Part shown: in pieces, positions 26,510 to 36,250 of the stretch
Layout of the letters: each line of letters begins with the position of its first letter
Position numbering within the stretch: the first letter of the stretch is position 1
From: Pseudomonas syringae CC1557
GTDB lineage: Bacteria > Pseudomonadota > Gammaproteobacteria > Pseudomonadales > Pseudomonadaceae
Length of the DNA: 64,000 bases
Direction: 5' to 3'
Assembly (NCBI RefSeq): GCF_000452705.1
Contig: NZ_CP007014.1
Location: 4,527,501 to 4,591,500 of the forward strand
The notes under the pieces: generated by a model
What the model was told of the DNA's origin: nothing
What the model saw: only the letters and a program-made list of their open reading frames with translations
Databases searched by the model: none
Made by a program: the position numbers and the translations under genes

Positions 26510-26681
26510 GTGCTACTCCTTATATGAATGAATGCAACAGTCATATCGGAGCAGAACGTGCTTAGCTTATAGCACTGAAAAAATCCATACCTAACTTACA
26601 AGTTGATCGGAAAGTTCTTACATTGTGTGGTAAGCGCTCTTACGTCTGACTAGTTTTTCTTAAAAAATTTTCTAAAACCCA

Positions 26682-27455
26682 TTATTTATCACTCAGCGCA
26701 AAGCCAGCAGTCAGGCGTTCAATATAATCGTACAGCAGCCCTTTCAACCCGATGCTTTTGAGATCAATATCTTCTTTAGCCAGACGCTCTAAAAAGGCGC
26801 GCATGTCATCCCGAATACGTTCTGGTAGCTCGATTACGTCATCGGTCAATTGGCCACTTAGATTCAAAATGTCATTTCGATGCTTTCTGATGTTTTTGCT
26901 ATCCACCTGTTCACCTGCCTGCTTCCGTTTAGACAGGTCGAGCCAAGCATGCGCTTTAAGCGGAATAAGGCGGTCAGCACCAATGAAGGTAAGCTCGTCA
27001 TTGTCGTGCCGACCGTCAAGTAGAAAGTGATAGTAAGTAACATCCAGCAGGATGGCGGAAAGGCTGGATACTGCCTCTTCTGCAGGAATAGGTGTCAACG
27101 TTGCATTATCAGGATGCTCAATTCCTTCAGGTGACCGAGAAAACAATTCAATCTGCGCTGGATAGCTTTCATTTTCAGGATTCTGAAACCGATAAAAAAC
27201 CGGCTTATCGCCGTCAATACCGCCCACTTGCCTGATCACATATCCACCACTCCTTATAAACGACCAAAAAGCTTCTATAAACCGAGCATTGAGCGCTTCA
27301 ACAACAAGGACCACATCAAGATCTTTAGTCGCACGAAACGGTTGACCCGCCTCATCCATTGTTAACCAAGCCGCAACGCCCCCAATGAGAACATACTGTT
27401 CGCGGTATTCTTTGAACTGTTTCCCAAATATGTCTAAGCCCCGAATTTTAGCCAT
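26682..27455 (-). CDS. AbiEii-like nucleotidyltransferase (putative toxin)
   Basis: 257 aa, cytoplasmic. The N-terminus has the minimal nucleotidyltransferase signature: YVLIGGVAAWL (GG at 25-26), then RATKDLDVVL with T43, D45 and D47. A later acidic region, PAQIELFSR, may give the third carboxylate. Such enzymes act as toxins in type IV AbiE-like systems or as other base-adding enzymes. Its ATG lies inside the 3' end of the regulator gene (22-bp overlap) with GGAG upstream, so it is translationally coupled. GC is visibly below the neighbourhood. The catalytic role is inferred from motifs. Confidence 0.7.
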   Translation of the reverse strand: MAKIRGLDIFGKQFKEYREQYVLIGGVAAWLTMDEAGQPFRATKDLDVVLVVEALNARFIEAFWSFIRSGGYVIRQVGGIDGDKPVFYRFQNPENESYPAQIELFSRSPEGIEHPDNATLTPIPAEEAVSSLSAILLDVTYYHFLLDGRHDNDELTFIGADRLIPLKAHAWLDLSKRKQAGEQVDSKNIRKHRNDILNLSGQLTDDVIELPERIRDDMRAFLERLAKEDIDLKSIGLKGLLYDYIERLTAGFALSDK

Positions 27456-28468
27456 GTCACATTCTCCTTTAATTCATCTAAAGCCAGCTGGATACGCTCG
27501 TCCGGGCTGCCTTCCATACTCAGAAACAAAGAAGCTTCGTCTGCGATTTTTTTCTGTTCTCCGAGGCTTCTATAAGTCCAGATTTCTACCCATGCTCGAA
27601 CTTCATCAACTGAGTTGACCACCCTAATATCTTTATCTTCCAGCAAGGTATCGAATTGCTTTTTGGTCATGCCGAATATTGGCATAGCTGGATCTGCCAA
27701 CATTGTGAGTCTGGCAAGCGCGGATTCGCCCGCGAGAAATATGCCGTTTCCGGTTCGGAGCACTTTATTGATCGCTACTTTTCGCCTGACAGGAGAGCGC
27801 ATGACATGACGGTATTTTTTGAAGATGTCGGTGGGTGGCCCGGCAAACGAGTAGAGATTTTTGAATCCGTGGCGCTGGGCTTGATGAACGATACCCAGCT
27901 TCAGTAACTGATCAATGACTTTGGCCAGCGTGACGCGGCTATAGTTGAACTCGCCCATAATAGCGTTGGAAGCGAAAACGGTAGCGCTGTCCCACCCTTC
28001 GTACAGACACCCCAAGACCATCGCTTGGGCGGCAGGTAGAAGTGCAGGCACATCTCCCTCCAGGCGTCGGGTGCGAACGCTTTCACGCAGGTCCATCGCC
28101 AGCTCGGGAATGAACATCTGATAGCCGGGCTGGATGAAGTTGATGTGACGGGTGATCAAGCTACGCCGCTCGGAGGCCGATAACGACTGGCAGGCATATA
28201 CCACTGTCTTGTCTGTGTTTTTTTGCACTTGAAAAATGTGCTTTCCAAGCGTCACTGAGCCAGGATATTCGTCATCCAAGGGCAGTAGCAGGACCATATC
28301 AAGCTTCGACTGCCTATGCTCGCCGTGCCCCAGAAGGGTCAGATTAACAAGGTTGTAGGTGTCCTTGATGTAATGGGGCACCTTGATCTCGTTGGCAGGC
28401 TTCAACTCTGGGTCCATGCCCAATGTCGCTTCAAGGTAAAGTCGGATGTCATCAGGAGAGACCGGCAT
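27434..28468 (-). CDS. AbiEi-like winged-helix regulator/antitoxin candidate
   Basis: 344 aa, larger than typical AbiEi proteins. A central winged-helix region (AIMGEFNYSRVTLAKVIDQL, then LKLGIVHQAQRHGFKNLYSF) resembles MarR-type DNA binding. It is followed by GIFLAGESALARLTMLADP, a segment like the post-helix AbiEi 'GESAL' region. AAGGTG sits 6 nt before the ATG. It precedes and overlaps the nucleotidyltransferase gene, the antitoxin-first order of AbiE-type pairs. A 16-bp palindrome lies about 30 bp upstream and may be its operator. Alternative: a general regulator paired with a non-toxic nucleotidyltransferase. Confidence 0.6.
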   Translation of the reverse strand: MPVSPDDIRLYLEATLGMDPELKPANEIKVPHYIKDTYNLVNLTLLGHGEHRQSKLDMVLLLPLDDEYPGSVTLGKHIFQVQKNTDKTVVYACQSLSASERRSLITRHINFIQPGYQMFIPELAMDLRESVRTRRLEGDVPALLPAAQAMVLGCLYEGWDSATVFASNAIMGEFNYSRVTLAKVIDQLLKLGIVHQAQRHGFKNLYSFAGPPTDIFKKYRHVMRSPVRRKVAINKVLRTGNGIFLAGESALARLTMLADPAMPIFGMTKKQFDTLLEDKDIRVVNSVDEVRAWVEIWTYRSLGEQKKIADEASLFLSMEGSPDERIQLALDELKENVTWLKFGA

Positions 28469-28498
28469 TTACGCCACCTTGTAAATCTATTTTTAACA

Positions 28499-28514
28499 CT
28501 GTAACCCTCTACAG
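28499..28514 (-). promoter_or_regulatory. CTGT-N8-ACAG palindrome upstream of the AbiE-like pair
   Basis: CTGTAACCCTCTACAG has a perfect 5-bp inverted repeat (CTGTA/TACAG). It fits the LexA half-site spacing but lacks the usual alternating TA centre. It may be a LexA site or the autoregulatory operator of the winged-helix protein. Confidence 0.45.
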
Positions 28515-28768
28515 CTAACAAATCAAAAATATGATTAACAAAAAGACTTTAGCCGGTGCAGGGTGCGCAGCGCCTTCAAAATCACCTATTGCCTGCCTCT
28601 GTGCTGCGACGTCTTCGGGCGGTAACCGGCCAGAGGTTTGAAGCACGCCCAGACTGCGCAAGGGTTCGGGTCAGCCCGTACAGGCCAAGCTTGGCAGTGG
28701 CGTAAGTGGAATGCCTGAAATTGCAGGTGCAGATCCCCAACAATCAACAACAGGTGCGCTGAATCATG
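28515..28768. other. Non-coding spacer between accessory pair and flavodoxin
   Basis: About 250 bp without a supported gene. AT-rich to 28550, then GC-rich as in the core genome, so the composition boundary of the accessory patch lies near 28550. No transposase remnant, tRNA end or direct repeat was recognised. Confidence 0.5.
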
Positions 28769-28785
28769 CCCGATAACAGATCGGG
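28769..28785 (-). terminator. Weak hairpin after flavodoxin gene
   Basis: CCCGAT and ATCGGG form a 6-bp stem around AACAG, 7 bp past the flavodoxin stop on the minus strand. It lacks a T tract. Confidence 0.35.
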
Positions 28786-28791
28786 ATGACC

Positions 28792-29244
28792 TCAGCCCAA
28801 CTGCGCAATGAAGATTGCAAGCCAGGGCTCGGCATCGGTTTCCGGGGTGACAGTTTCGCTGCCGTCGAGACGCAGCATGTCTTGGGTTTCAGCGATGCCC
28901 AGCTCGGCAAACAGCTCACGCATCAGCTCGCCACCGCCACAGAAGGTATCGCCATAACTGGCATCGCCGAGAGCGATCACGCCGCCCGGCAATCCGCGCA
29001 GGGCAGCAGGCAACGCATCGCGCAGCTGCGAATAAAGAGGTACCAGGTTATCCGGCAACTCACCCATGCCAGTGGTCGATGTCACCGCCAGCAAAGCCTG
29101 AGGCTCGAAGGCCAGCAGTTCAGGCAGCGTCAGCCTGGAATTGATGAGTGTTTCATGGCCCGCAGCGCGCAACAGCGTGGCTGCGTGCCTGGCCACTTCT
29201 TCGGCCGATCCATAGACCGTTCCGCACACGATGGCGACTTTCAT
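28792..29244 (-). CDS. Flavodoxin (MioC-like)
   Basis: 150 aa, the size of short-chain flavodoxins. The FMN-phosphate loop is at the N-terminus (VCGTVYGSAEEVARH), the 60s loop is VTSTTGMGELPDNL, and the 90s loop is ALGDASYGDTFCGGGELM. All fit FMN binding. It carries electrons in the cytoplasm; the partner is unknown. It is divergent from the PilZ-like gene with a 194-bp gap. Confidence 0.9.
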   Translation of the reverse strand: MKVAIVCGTVYGSAEEVARHAATLLRAAGHETLINSRLTLPELLAFEPQALLAVTSTTGMGELPDNLVPLYSQLRDALPAALRGLPGGVIALGDASYGDTFCGGGELMRELFAELGIAETQDMLRLDGSETVTPETDAEPWLAIFIAQLG

Positions 29245-29438
29245 GAGTATTCCTGCGACAACTAAAAAAGTGAAACATTATGCCTTAGAATAGCGTCTGA
29301 CTTTTACCTCGACCGTTCGGCACGCGTCAGAGAAAGCAGGTTGATAGCGCCTGAACGAAAAAAACACGATGAATGGCCAGAACACTTCGCGGAATTTATG
29401 GTCTTTGTTCTCAATAACCGGTCGGCCCGAGTCCCATC

Positions 29439-30044
29439 ATGCAATCTGATTCTCTCCTAACACAGGCTGAACTGGACTTTATCCAGAGCATGCAGCGCAA
29501 TCCACAGCTCAACGTGCGTGACAGCACGCGTAGCCTGCTGGTCAATGGCGGGATTCAGATTCAGGATTTGCTGACTCGGCTGGCGGCGCACGAACAAGTC
29601 ACCATTCAGGCGCAATTCGAAAACCAGCAGATGAATTTCCCGCTGCATCTGGTTGAAGACGAATTCCATGCCCTGCACCTCGAATTGGGCGCGCCCAGCA
29701 TTTTCGAAGAGGGCCCGCAGATACGTCCCTGGCGGCTTGCGCTGGCAGAGCCCCTTCCTCTGGAAACCGAGAAAGGCACATTGAGCTCGCTGTGGATTCA
29801 TGAGCTGTCATTCAAGGGCGTTTTGCTCGAATCCCGCAAGGAAGGCAAGCTGCCCAGAAGCTTCTCTGCCTGGTTCACTCCGGCAGGCCAGGCGCCGATC
29901 GCAATGAAAGGCAAACTGGAGCGGCAGACCAAACCGGCATTCGGCGCTTATCGCCTCAATCAGCACAGCAAGGAAGATGCAGAACGTCTGCGCCAGTTCA
30001 TCCTTGAAGAGCATCGGCGCGTACACCCGGCGCTGCATAAATAG
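29439..30044 (+). CDS. Hypothetical protein, weakly PilZ-like
   Basis: 201 aa, soluble. The N-terminal part (TQAELDFIQSMQRNPQLNVR, LLTRLAAHEQVTIQAQFENQ) and a middle segment (WIHELSFKGVLLE) recall YcgR-N/PilZ proteins, where D/N-x-S-x-x-G follows an Arg pair. Here the Arg-x3-Arg element is not clear and the motif reads ELSFKG, so c-di-GMP binding is doubtful. The C-terminus (FGAYRLNQHSKEDAERLRQF) is helical. The presence of NfrB and an HD-GYP protein in the window makes a c-di-GMP link attractive but unproven. Confidence 0.55.
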   Translation: MQSDSLLTQAELDFIQSMQRNPQLNVRDSTRSLLVNGGIQIQDLLTRLAAHEQVTIQAQFENQQMNFPLHLVEDEFHALHLELGAPSIFEEGPQIRPWRLALAEPLPLETEKGTLSSLWIHELSFKGVLLESRKEGKLPRSFSAWFTPAGQAPIAMKGKLERQTKPAFGAYRLNQHSKEDAERLRQFILEEHRRVHPALHK

Positions 30045-30214
30045 GCGCGTTGATCAGTAGTAGCGGAACATCGAGTGCAAATTTCTACCGGTCTGGTCTG
30101 GATTCAGGAATAATCCTTGCTTGCTTCCTGCCGAAGCTGACACGCGCCATCACCCCGGCCCGCGTCATGTGACGTCCCTACCCGGGAATCTCACGCCTCT
30201 ACCGGAGATACACA

Positions 30215-30784
30215 ATGTCTACCTCACCCGTCACCTTGATGGTTGCCCGCCGTGTTGCGCATGGTCGCTACCAGGAAATGATGGCCTGGCTGCATGAAGG
30301 CGAACAATTGGCCACCGACTTCACGGGTTATCTCGGCTCGGGCGTGCTGGCTCCCCCGCCTGGAGATGATGAATTCCAGATCATTTTTCGTTTTACCGAT
30401 GAGCACACCATGCACGCCTGGGAGCATTCCGCCTCCCGACGCTCCTGGTTGGTGCGCGGCAGCGGTCTTTTTGCCCAACCCTCCGAGCACCGTGTCAGCG
30501 GCATCGACGGCTGGTTTGGCGCAATCGATCAACGCCCGCCTCGCTGGAAGCAGGCAGTTGCCATCTGGCTCGCGTTCTTTCCTGTGTCACTGATCTTCAA
30601 CTTTCTGCTCGGCCCGCTGCTCAACCCTCTGGACCTGCTGCCGCGCATCCTGATCAGCACGGCGGTGCTTACGCCCCTGATGGTTTATCTGTTCATTCCA
30701 TTGTCCACTCGCCTTCTGGCATCCTGGCTGAACACCCCCCAGACACCGCCTGCACGCGCAACCCAGTCACCTTCCCCGCGATAG
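30215..30784 (+). CDS. Antibiotic-biosynthesis-monooxygenase-domain membrane protein
   Basis: 189 aa. Residues 1-100 form an ABM-like ferredoxin fold (VTLMVARRVAHGRYQEMMAW, FQIIFRFTDEHTMHAWEHSA). Two or three hydrophobic helices follow (AIWLAFFPVSLIFNFLLGPL; ILISTAVLTPLMVYLFIPLS), then a Pro/Thr-rich tail. The fusion of ABM and membrane helices is a known uncharacterised family. GGAGAT precedes the ATG. A terminator hairpin lies just after the stop. Confidence 0.75.
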   Translation: MSTSPVTLMVARRVAHGRYQEMMAWLHEGEQLATDFTGYLGSGVLAPPPGDDEFQIIFRFTDEHTMHAWEHSASRRSWLVRGSGLFAQPSEHRVSGIDGWFGAIDQRPPRWKQAVAIWLAFFPVSLIFNFLLGPLLNPLDLLPRILISTAVLTPLMVYLFIPLSTRLLASWLNTPQTPPARATQSPSPR

Positions 30785-30791
30785 TTTTTCG

Positions 30792-30829
30792 AAGACCTGT
30801 ACACACCCGATCAACCGGTACAGGTCTTT
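30792..30829 (+). terminator. Terminator after the ABM-domain gene
   Basis: AAGACCTGTAC and GTACAGGTCTT pair perfectly (11 bp), followed by one more T and then A/C-rich sequence. Confidence 0.65.
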
Positions 30830-31026
30830 ACCTCCTCCCCCCGCCTTTCTGTTGCTGCATTCCACTGAAAAGTCGCGTGACGACCTTTTTTCACGCCTGA
30901 AAAGATGAGTTTCATGCGGATCAGGGTTGTACAAAAAAAATCACTGGTATAAGTTTGCGTGTAAACCGGTAGAGGCAATTGATCGTAAGATCCCTTTGAA
31001 TTCCGGACACTGATCGCGAGCTGTCG

Positions 31027-31737
31027 ATGACCTTATCTTCTGCACCTGTTCTGATCACCGGCGCCAGTCAGCGAGTGGGCCTGCATTGTGCCCTGCGTCT
31101 GCTGGAACACGGGCATCAGGTCATCATCAGTTATCGAACCGAGCATGCCAGCGTCACGCAATTGCGCGACGCCGGTGCGGTAGCGATTCATGGCGATTTT
31201 TCGAGCGAAGCCGGCATCATGGCCTTCATCGACTGCTTGAAAACGCAGACCGACGGCCTGCGTGCCATTGTCCACAACGCTTCCGAATGGCTGGCCGAGA
31301 CGCCAGGTGACGAGGCAGAGAATTTTACCCGGATGTTCGGCGTACACATGCTGGCGCCCTACCTGATCAACCTGCACTGCGAGTCTCTGCTGCACGCCAG
31401 TGAAGTCGCCGACATCGTGCATATCAGCGACGACGTAACTCGCAAGGGCAGCAGCAAGCACATTGCCTATTGCGCAACCAAGGCTGGCCTGGAAAGCCTG
31501 ACACTCTCCTTCGCCGCCCGGTTCGCCCCGCGTGTCAAAGTCAACGGCATTGCCCCGGCGCTGTTGATGTTTCAACCCAAGGATGATGCGGCCTACCGCG
31601 CCAACGCCCTGGCCAAGTCGGCCATGGGCATAGAGCCTGGTGCAGAGGTGATCTACCAGAGCCTGCGTTACCTTCTGGACAACACCTATGTGACCGGCAC
31701 AACACTGACCGTAAACGGCGGACGGCACGTTAAGTAA
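31027..31737 (+). CDS. folM: Dihydromonapterin reductase FolM
   Basis: 236 aa short-chain dehydrogenase. The nucleotide loop is [19 protein letters not shown], and the catalytic Tyr/Lys lie in [17 protein letters not shown] (YxxxK). The C-terminus [13 protein letters not shown] is typical of FolM. It reduces dihydromonapterin to tetrahydromonapterin. It is followed at 20 bp by folE and then folX, which confirms the call. A possible promoter (TTGTAC, 15 bp, TATAAG at 30927-30953) lies upstream. Confidence 0.88.
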   Translation: MTLSSAPVLITGASQRVGLHCALRLLEHGHQVIISYRTEHASVTQLRDAGAVAIHGDFSSEAGIMAFIDCLKTQTDGLRAIVHNASEWLAETPGDEAENFTRMFGVHMLAPYLINLHCESLLHASEVADIVHISDDVTRKGSSKHIAYCATKAGLESLTLSFAARFAPRVKVNGIAPALLMFQPKDDAAYRANALAKSAMGIEPGAEVIYQSLRYLLDNTYVTGTTLTVNGGRHVK

Positions 31738-31757
31738 GCCGCCCCGAGGACCCTCTG

Positions 31758-32321
31758 ATGAGTTCATCCCTGCCACAGCACTATCGAGACATTCTGCTCG
31801 GACTTGGTGAGAATCCGGACCGCGAAGGTCTTCTTGACACTCCAAAACGCGCCGCCAAGGCGATGCAGTATTTGTGTCACGGCTACGCCCAGAGTGTCGA
31901 CGAGATCGTCAACGGCGCTCTGTTCGCTTCCGACAACGATGAAATGGTCATCGTGCAGAACATCGAACTGTACTCGCTCTGCGAGCACCATCTGCTGCCG
32001 TTCATTGGCCAGGCGCATGTAGCGTACATCCCGACCGGCAAAGTACTGGGCCTGTCGAAGATCGCGCGCATTGTGGACATGTTTGCCCGGCGCTTGCAGA
32101 TCCAGGAAAACCTCACCAAACAGATCGCCGATGCGATTCAGGCAGTGACCGGCGCTGCTGGCGTAGCGGTGGTCATCGAGGCGAAGCACATGTGCATGAT
32201 GATGCGCGGCGTCGAAAAGCAGAACTCGACCATGAACACGTCGGTGATGCTGGGGGCTTTCCGCGAGTCGAGCACCACGCGCATGGAGTTTCTGCAACTG
32301 ATCGGACGGAGCAAACAGTAA
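31758..32321 (+). CDS. folE: GTP cyclohydrolase I
   Basis: 187 aa. It converts GTP to 7,8-dihydroneopterin triphosphate. The zinc ligands of type IA enzymes are present: C75 and H78 in [10 protein letters not shown], and C146 in [27 protein letters not shown] is also diagnostic. It sits between folM and folX, so it likely feeds the monapterin branch; a second folE copy elsewhere would be expected for folate. The stop overlaps the folX ATG by one base (TAATG). Confidence 0.93.
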   Translation: MSSSLPQHYRDILLGLGENPDREGLLDTPKRAAKAMQYLCHGYAQSVDEIVNGALFASDNDEMVIVQNIELYSLCEHHLLPFIGQAHVAYIPTGKVLGLSKIARIVDMFARRLQIQENLTKQIADAIQAVTGAAGVAVVIEAKHMCMMMRGVEKQNSTMNTSVMLGAFRESSTTRMEFLQLIGRSKQ

Positions 32322-32692
32322 TGGCCAGACTCGAACCGGGCACCGCGCGCATCCGCATCAAGGATCTGCGCTTGCGCACCTATATAGGCATCAACGAGGA
32401 TGAAATCGTCAACAAGCAGGACGTGTTGATCAACGTGACGATCCTCTATGCCGCACAGGAAGCCGTTCGCGACAACGACATCGAGCACGCGCTCAACTAT
32501 CGCACGATCACCAAGGCGATCATTCAGCACGTCGAAGGCAACCGCTTTGCACTGCTTGAACGATTGACGCAGGAAGTGCTGGATCTGGTGATGACTCAAC
32601 AGGCAGTGAGTTACGCCGAAGTGGAAGTCGACAAGCCGCATGCGCTGCGCTTCGCCGAATCGGTGTCGATCACACTCGCCGGTCAGCGTTGA
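32321..32692 (+). CDS. folX: Dihydroneopterin triphosphate 2'-epimerase
   Basis: 123 aa, T-fold protein of the FolB/FolX group. [20 protein letters not shown] is the FolX-type start of the fold, and [16 protein letters not shown] and [19 protein letters not shown] complete it. It epimerises dihydroneopterin triphosphate to the monapterin form. One-base overlap with folE indicates coupling. Confidence 0.9.
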   Translation: MARLEPGTARIRIKDLRLRTYIGINEDEIVNKQDVLINVTILYAAQEAVRDNDIEHALNYRTITKAIIQHVEGNRFALLERLTQEVLDLVMTQQAVSYAEVEVDKPHALRFAESVSITLAGQR

Positions 32693-32735
32693 AACTCTTA
32701 TCATGGTGCAACTTTCTGACTGAATAGAGCCCATC

Positions 32736-33032
32736 ATGACCGAGCAAGAACGCCTCGAACTTGAAGCCGCAGCCTTTCGACGACTGGTTGCGCACCTGGA
32801 CAGCCGCAAGGATGTCCAGAACATTGACCTGATGAACCTGTCCGGCTTCTGCCGCAACTGCCTGTCCAAGTGGTACAAGGCCGCCGCCGACGAAAAACAC
32901 ATCGACATCAGCCTCGATGATGCGCGTGAAGCGGTCTATGGCATGCCATACAGCGAGTGGAAAGCCAACTACCAGAAAGAAGCCAGCGCCGAGCAACAGG
33001 CTGCGTTCGCCAAGGAACCCAAGCATGACTGA
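32736..33032 (+). CDS. DUF1244-domain protein
   Basis: 98 aa, cytoplasmic. The core FRRLVAHLDSRKDVQNIDLM, NLSGFCRNCLSKWYKAA and YGMPYSEWKANYQ is the DUF1244 family, which has two conserved cysteines (CRNC). No biochemical role is known to me. It overlaps hopJ by 8 bp and follows folX by 43 bp, so it belongs to the same unit. Confidence 0.85.
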   Translation: MTEQERLELEAAAFRRLVAHLDSRKDVQNIDLMNLSGFCRNCLSKWYKAAADEKHIDISLDDAREAVYGMPYSEWKANYQKEASAEQQAAFAKEPKHD

Positions 33033-33366
33033 CCTGAACGCACTGCGCACCAGCCTGCGCAGCGGCGAACATGCGTTCGCCGACACGCTGAGCTTTATAG
33101 CAGAAGGTTACGACTATCAGCCTCAGGCGTTCAAAAACGGCGACGTCGACAACGCAGCCGGGCAGAACGAAGGCTCATGCAAGACACTGGGTCTGGCACT
33201 GCTGGAAGGTCTGAGCGATGAAGAAGCGCTGCTGGCATTCGGCGAGCATTACCGCTCTGTACAAGCCACGCCCGAAGGCAGCGATCACGGCAACATTCGT
33301 GCGCTGATCGCGAAGGGTCTGGCGGGCGTTCATTTCGAAGGCGAGCCACTCAAGCGCAAGGCTTGA
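33025..33366 (+). CDS. HopJ-family protein
   Basis: 113 aa. The family signature is visible: FADTLSFIAEGYDYQPQAFK, GDVDNAAGQNEGSCKTLGLA and GNIRALIAKGLAGVHFEG. HopJ was named for a P. syringae type III effector candidate, but homologues are widespread in bacteria without such a system. Here the gene sits in a housekeeping pterin unit, overlaps DUF1244 by 8 bp and has no hrp box, so an effector role is unlikely. Its real function is unknown. Confidence 0.85.
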   Translation: MTDLNALRTSLRSGEHAFADTLSFIAEGYDYQPQAFKNGDVDNAAGQNEGSCKTLGLALLEGLSDEEALLAFGEHYRSVQATPEGSDHGNIRALIAKGLAGVHFEGEPLKRKA

Positions 33367-33392
33367 ATGGTCGGGTTGAAATCACGTCGATC

Positions 33393-33416
33393 CGCGTGCC
33401 CACGCCTGGGCACGCG
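33393..33416. terminator. Hairpin between convergent hopJ and trxB
   Basis: CGCGTGCCCA and TGGGCACGCG form a perfect 10-bp stem around CGCC. No T run follows; it probably serves both converging units. Confidence 0.55.
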
Positions 33417-33437
33417 AATCAGGCAGATACACGCAAA

Positions 33438-34409
<972 letters not shown>

Positions 34410-34779
34410 CTATCGACCAACCGTTTTTACGCCGCGGTCGGGACGGCTGGATAAAAAGGACCACCGAAACGCTTGGGGAAGCGCCGTTTGGTTCGGCAGG
34501 TCCTGAAAATTCTGACCCGAGAGACAGGTCTTCGCAATGCAGACAAGCCTATCGGGGTGGCAGAGGTTAAGGAAATATCGTTTCACAATCCACCCTATAG
34601 GTCACTTCTATAGAGCGTGCGTCCGAAAGCGGCATCATTCGCTGCCAGCCATCGTGGTATTCACCCACGATCAAGAATACGCCACAAGTCTGGCGTCCTC
34701 AAAAGCTGTCATCGCTCTGCTCTTTCATGGCCATCGCAAAGCCGGTAATGTCACGCCTTTCCAGCACTCGGAGGCTGCC

Positions 34780-35541
34780 ATGCCCGCTCCCGCCCTCACC
34801 GGCCCGCAATACCTCGGCGAAGGTCTCAAACTGATCCTCAGCCCCGGCCTGCGCCTTTTTGTCCTGCTGCCGCTGAGCATCAACCTGATACTGTTCTGCG
34901 GCCTCATCTACCTGGCGATCCACCAGTTCGAACTGTGGGTCGACACCTTCATGCCGACGCTTCCCCACTGGCTGAGCTTCCTCAGCTACATCCTGTGGCC
35001 ACTGTTCGTGGCACTGGTGCTGTTGATGGTGTTCTTCACCTTCACCGTGGTCGCCAATATCATCGCCGCGCCATTCAACGGGTTTCTTGCGGAAAAAGTC
35101 GAAGCGGTGATTCGTGGCGTAGACGATTCGCCCGATTTCAGCTGGGCCGAACTGGTCGCCATGGTACCGCGTACCCTGGCCCGCGAAGCACGCAAGCTGG
35201 GCTACATGCTGCCGCGTATGCTCGGGCTGTTTATTTTGTCCTTCATTCCGGTAGCCAATATCATCGCCGCACCGCTGTGGCTGCTGTTCGGTGTGTGGAT
35301 GATGGCGATCCAGTACATCGATTACCCGGCCGACAACCACAAACTGGGCTGGAACGAGATGCTCGGCTGGCTGAAAAGCAAACGCTGGCAGAGCCTGAGC
35401 TTCGGCGGGATCGTTTATATCGCCTTGTTGATCCCCGTGGTGAACTTGCTGATGATGCCGGCCGCGGTCGCCGGCGCAACATTGTTCTGGGTACGGGAGC
35501 GTGGTGCTGACGCATTACCGGTCGCGCAGGCCAGAGGCTGA
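34780..35541 (+). CDS. cysZ: CysZ sulfate permease-like membrane protein
   Basis: 253 aa with four or more long hydrophobic segments ([40 protein letters not shown] and later ones). [19 protein letters not shown] is the CysZ/EI24 signature. It takes up sulfate across the inner membrane for cysteine synthesis. I chose the ATG at 34780 because GGAGGC lies about 5 nt upstream; an earlier ATG at 34537 gives a non-homologous extension. It is divergent from trxB with a 379-bp gap that shows no other gene. Confidence 0.88.
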   Translation: MPAPALTGPQYLGEGLKLILSPGLRLFVLLPLSINLILFCGLIYLAIHQFELWVDTFMPTLPHWLSFLSYILWPLFVALVLLMVFFTFTVVANIIAAPFNGFLAEKVEAVIRGVDDSPDFSWAELVAMVPRTLAREARKLGYMLPRMLGLFILSFIPVANIIAAPLWLLFGVWMMAIQYIDYPADNHKLGWNEMLGWLKSKRWQSLSFGGIVYIALLIPVVNLLMMPAAVAGATLFWVRERGADALPVAQARG

Positions 35542-35546
35542 TTGTC

Positions 35547-35575
35547 ATACCGGGCCGCCCCATGCGACCCGGTAT
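35547..35575 (+). terminator. Hairpin after cysZ
   Basis: ATACCGGG and CCCGGTAT form an 8-bp stem with a 13-nt loop, 6 bp past the stop. No T tract. Confidence 0.5.
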
Positions 35576-35736
35576 ACCTGACGGGCGAAAAGAATTTAGC
35601 GAAGTATGTGCAGTATATATAGTTACCGCACTTAACTGCTTCTGCTGAGGCTCAATGAGACCTCAATCAACCCGTTCATGTGAAGCCCACTGAAATCAAA
35701 CATGACAACACATGAACTTAACAAGGAAGTTAAATC

Positions 35737-36081
35737 ATGAGCATCCCAGTAAACCCGGCTGCATTTGCCGCCAAAACCACATCTGTCGAAGAAAAGATCC
35801 GCGCATTCCTGATCCGTGAACTGGCCGAATGGTCGATTGACCCGGACGCTGTTTACATCAATGGCGTCAACGATCCTGAAGAACGCGTGGTCATCAGCTC
35901 TGTATCGCTGACTGCCGAAGCATCGACCCGTGTCTTCGAGAAAGACGTTCCCTCTTATTCCGCTCGCACCGCTGGCCTGTTCACTGTGGCCTATTCGTAT
36001 GCGGATGAGCATCGCCTGGCTGCACCGGATCTGGCAAAGATCGGTGAAGTGATCGGCCAACTGGTTCGTGATCTGGGTTAA
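35737..36081 (+). CDS. Unrecognised 114-aa protein
   Basis: No family recognised. The protein is soluble and acidic: MSIPVNPAAFAAKTTSVEEK, then VYINGVNDPEERVVISSVSL, and a helical C-terminus APDLAKIGEVIGQLVRDLG. AAGGAAG lies 8 nt before the ATG, and codon use looks normal, so it is probably expressed. A GC-rich hairpin (GTGCCGGAC / GTTCGGCAT near 36100-36135) follows. Its neighbours give no hint of function. Confidence 0.65.
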   Translation: MSIPVNPAAFAAKTTSVEEKIRAFLIRELAEWSIDPDAVYINGVNDPEERVVISSVSLTAEASTRVFEKDVPSYSARTAGLFTVAYSYADEHRLAAPDLAKIGEVIGQLVRDLG

Positions 36082-36250
36082 TCGCTTTATTTGAAAGAGT
36101 GCCGGACAGGTGATGGTTATCGGTTCGGCATTTGAGTCACAATAGAATTTATTTAATTACACATAAAAATAAGTTTCCCACGAGAAAAAAACATCAACCC
36201 CTACAATACAAAAAAACATACCCTGACGTCGACTGGCAAGTCATTACCGC

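Noticed and set aside
28515..28791. Insertion-sequence or integrase remnant next to the AbiE-like pair
   Set aside because: No terminal repeats, target duplication or transposase-like translation could be found by eye.
33025..33366. Reading hopJ as a type III secreted effector
   Set aside because: No hrp box, housekeeping operon context, and the family is common in bacteria without type III secretion.
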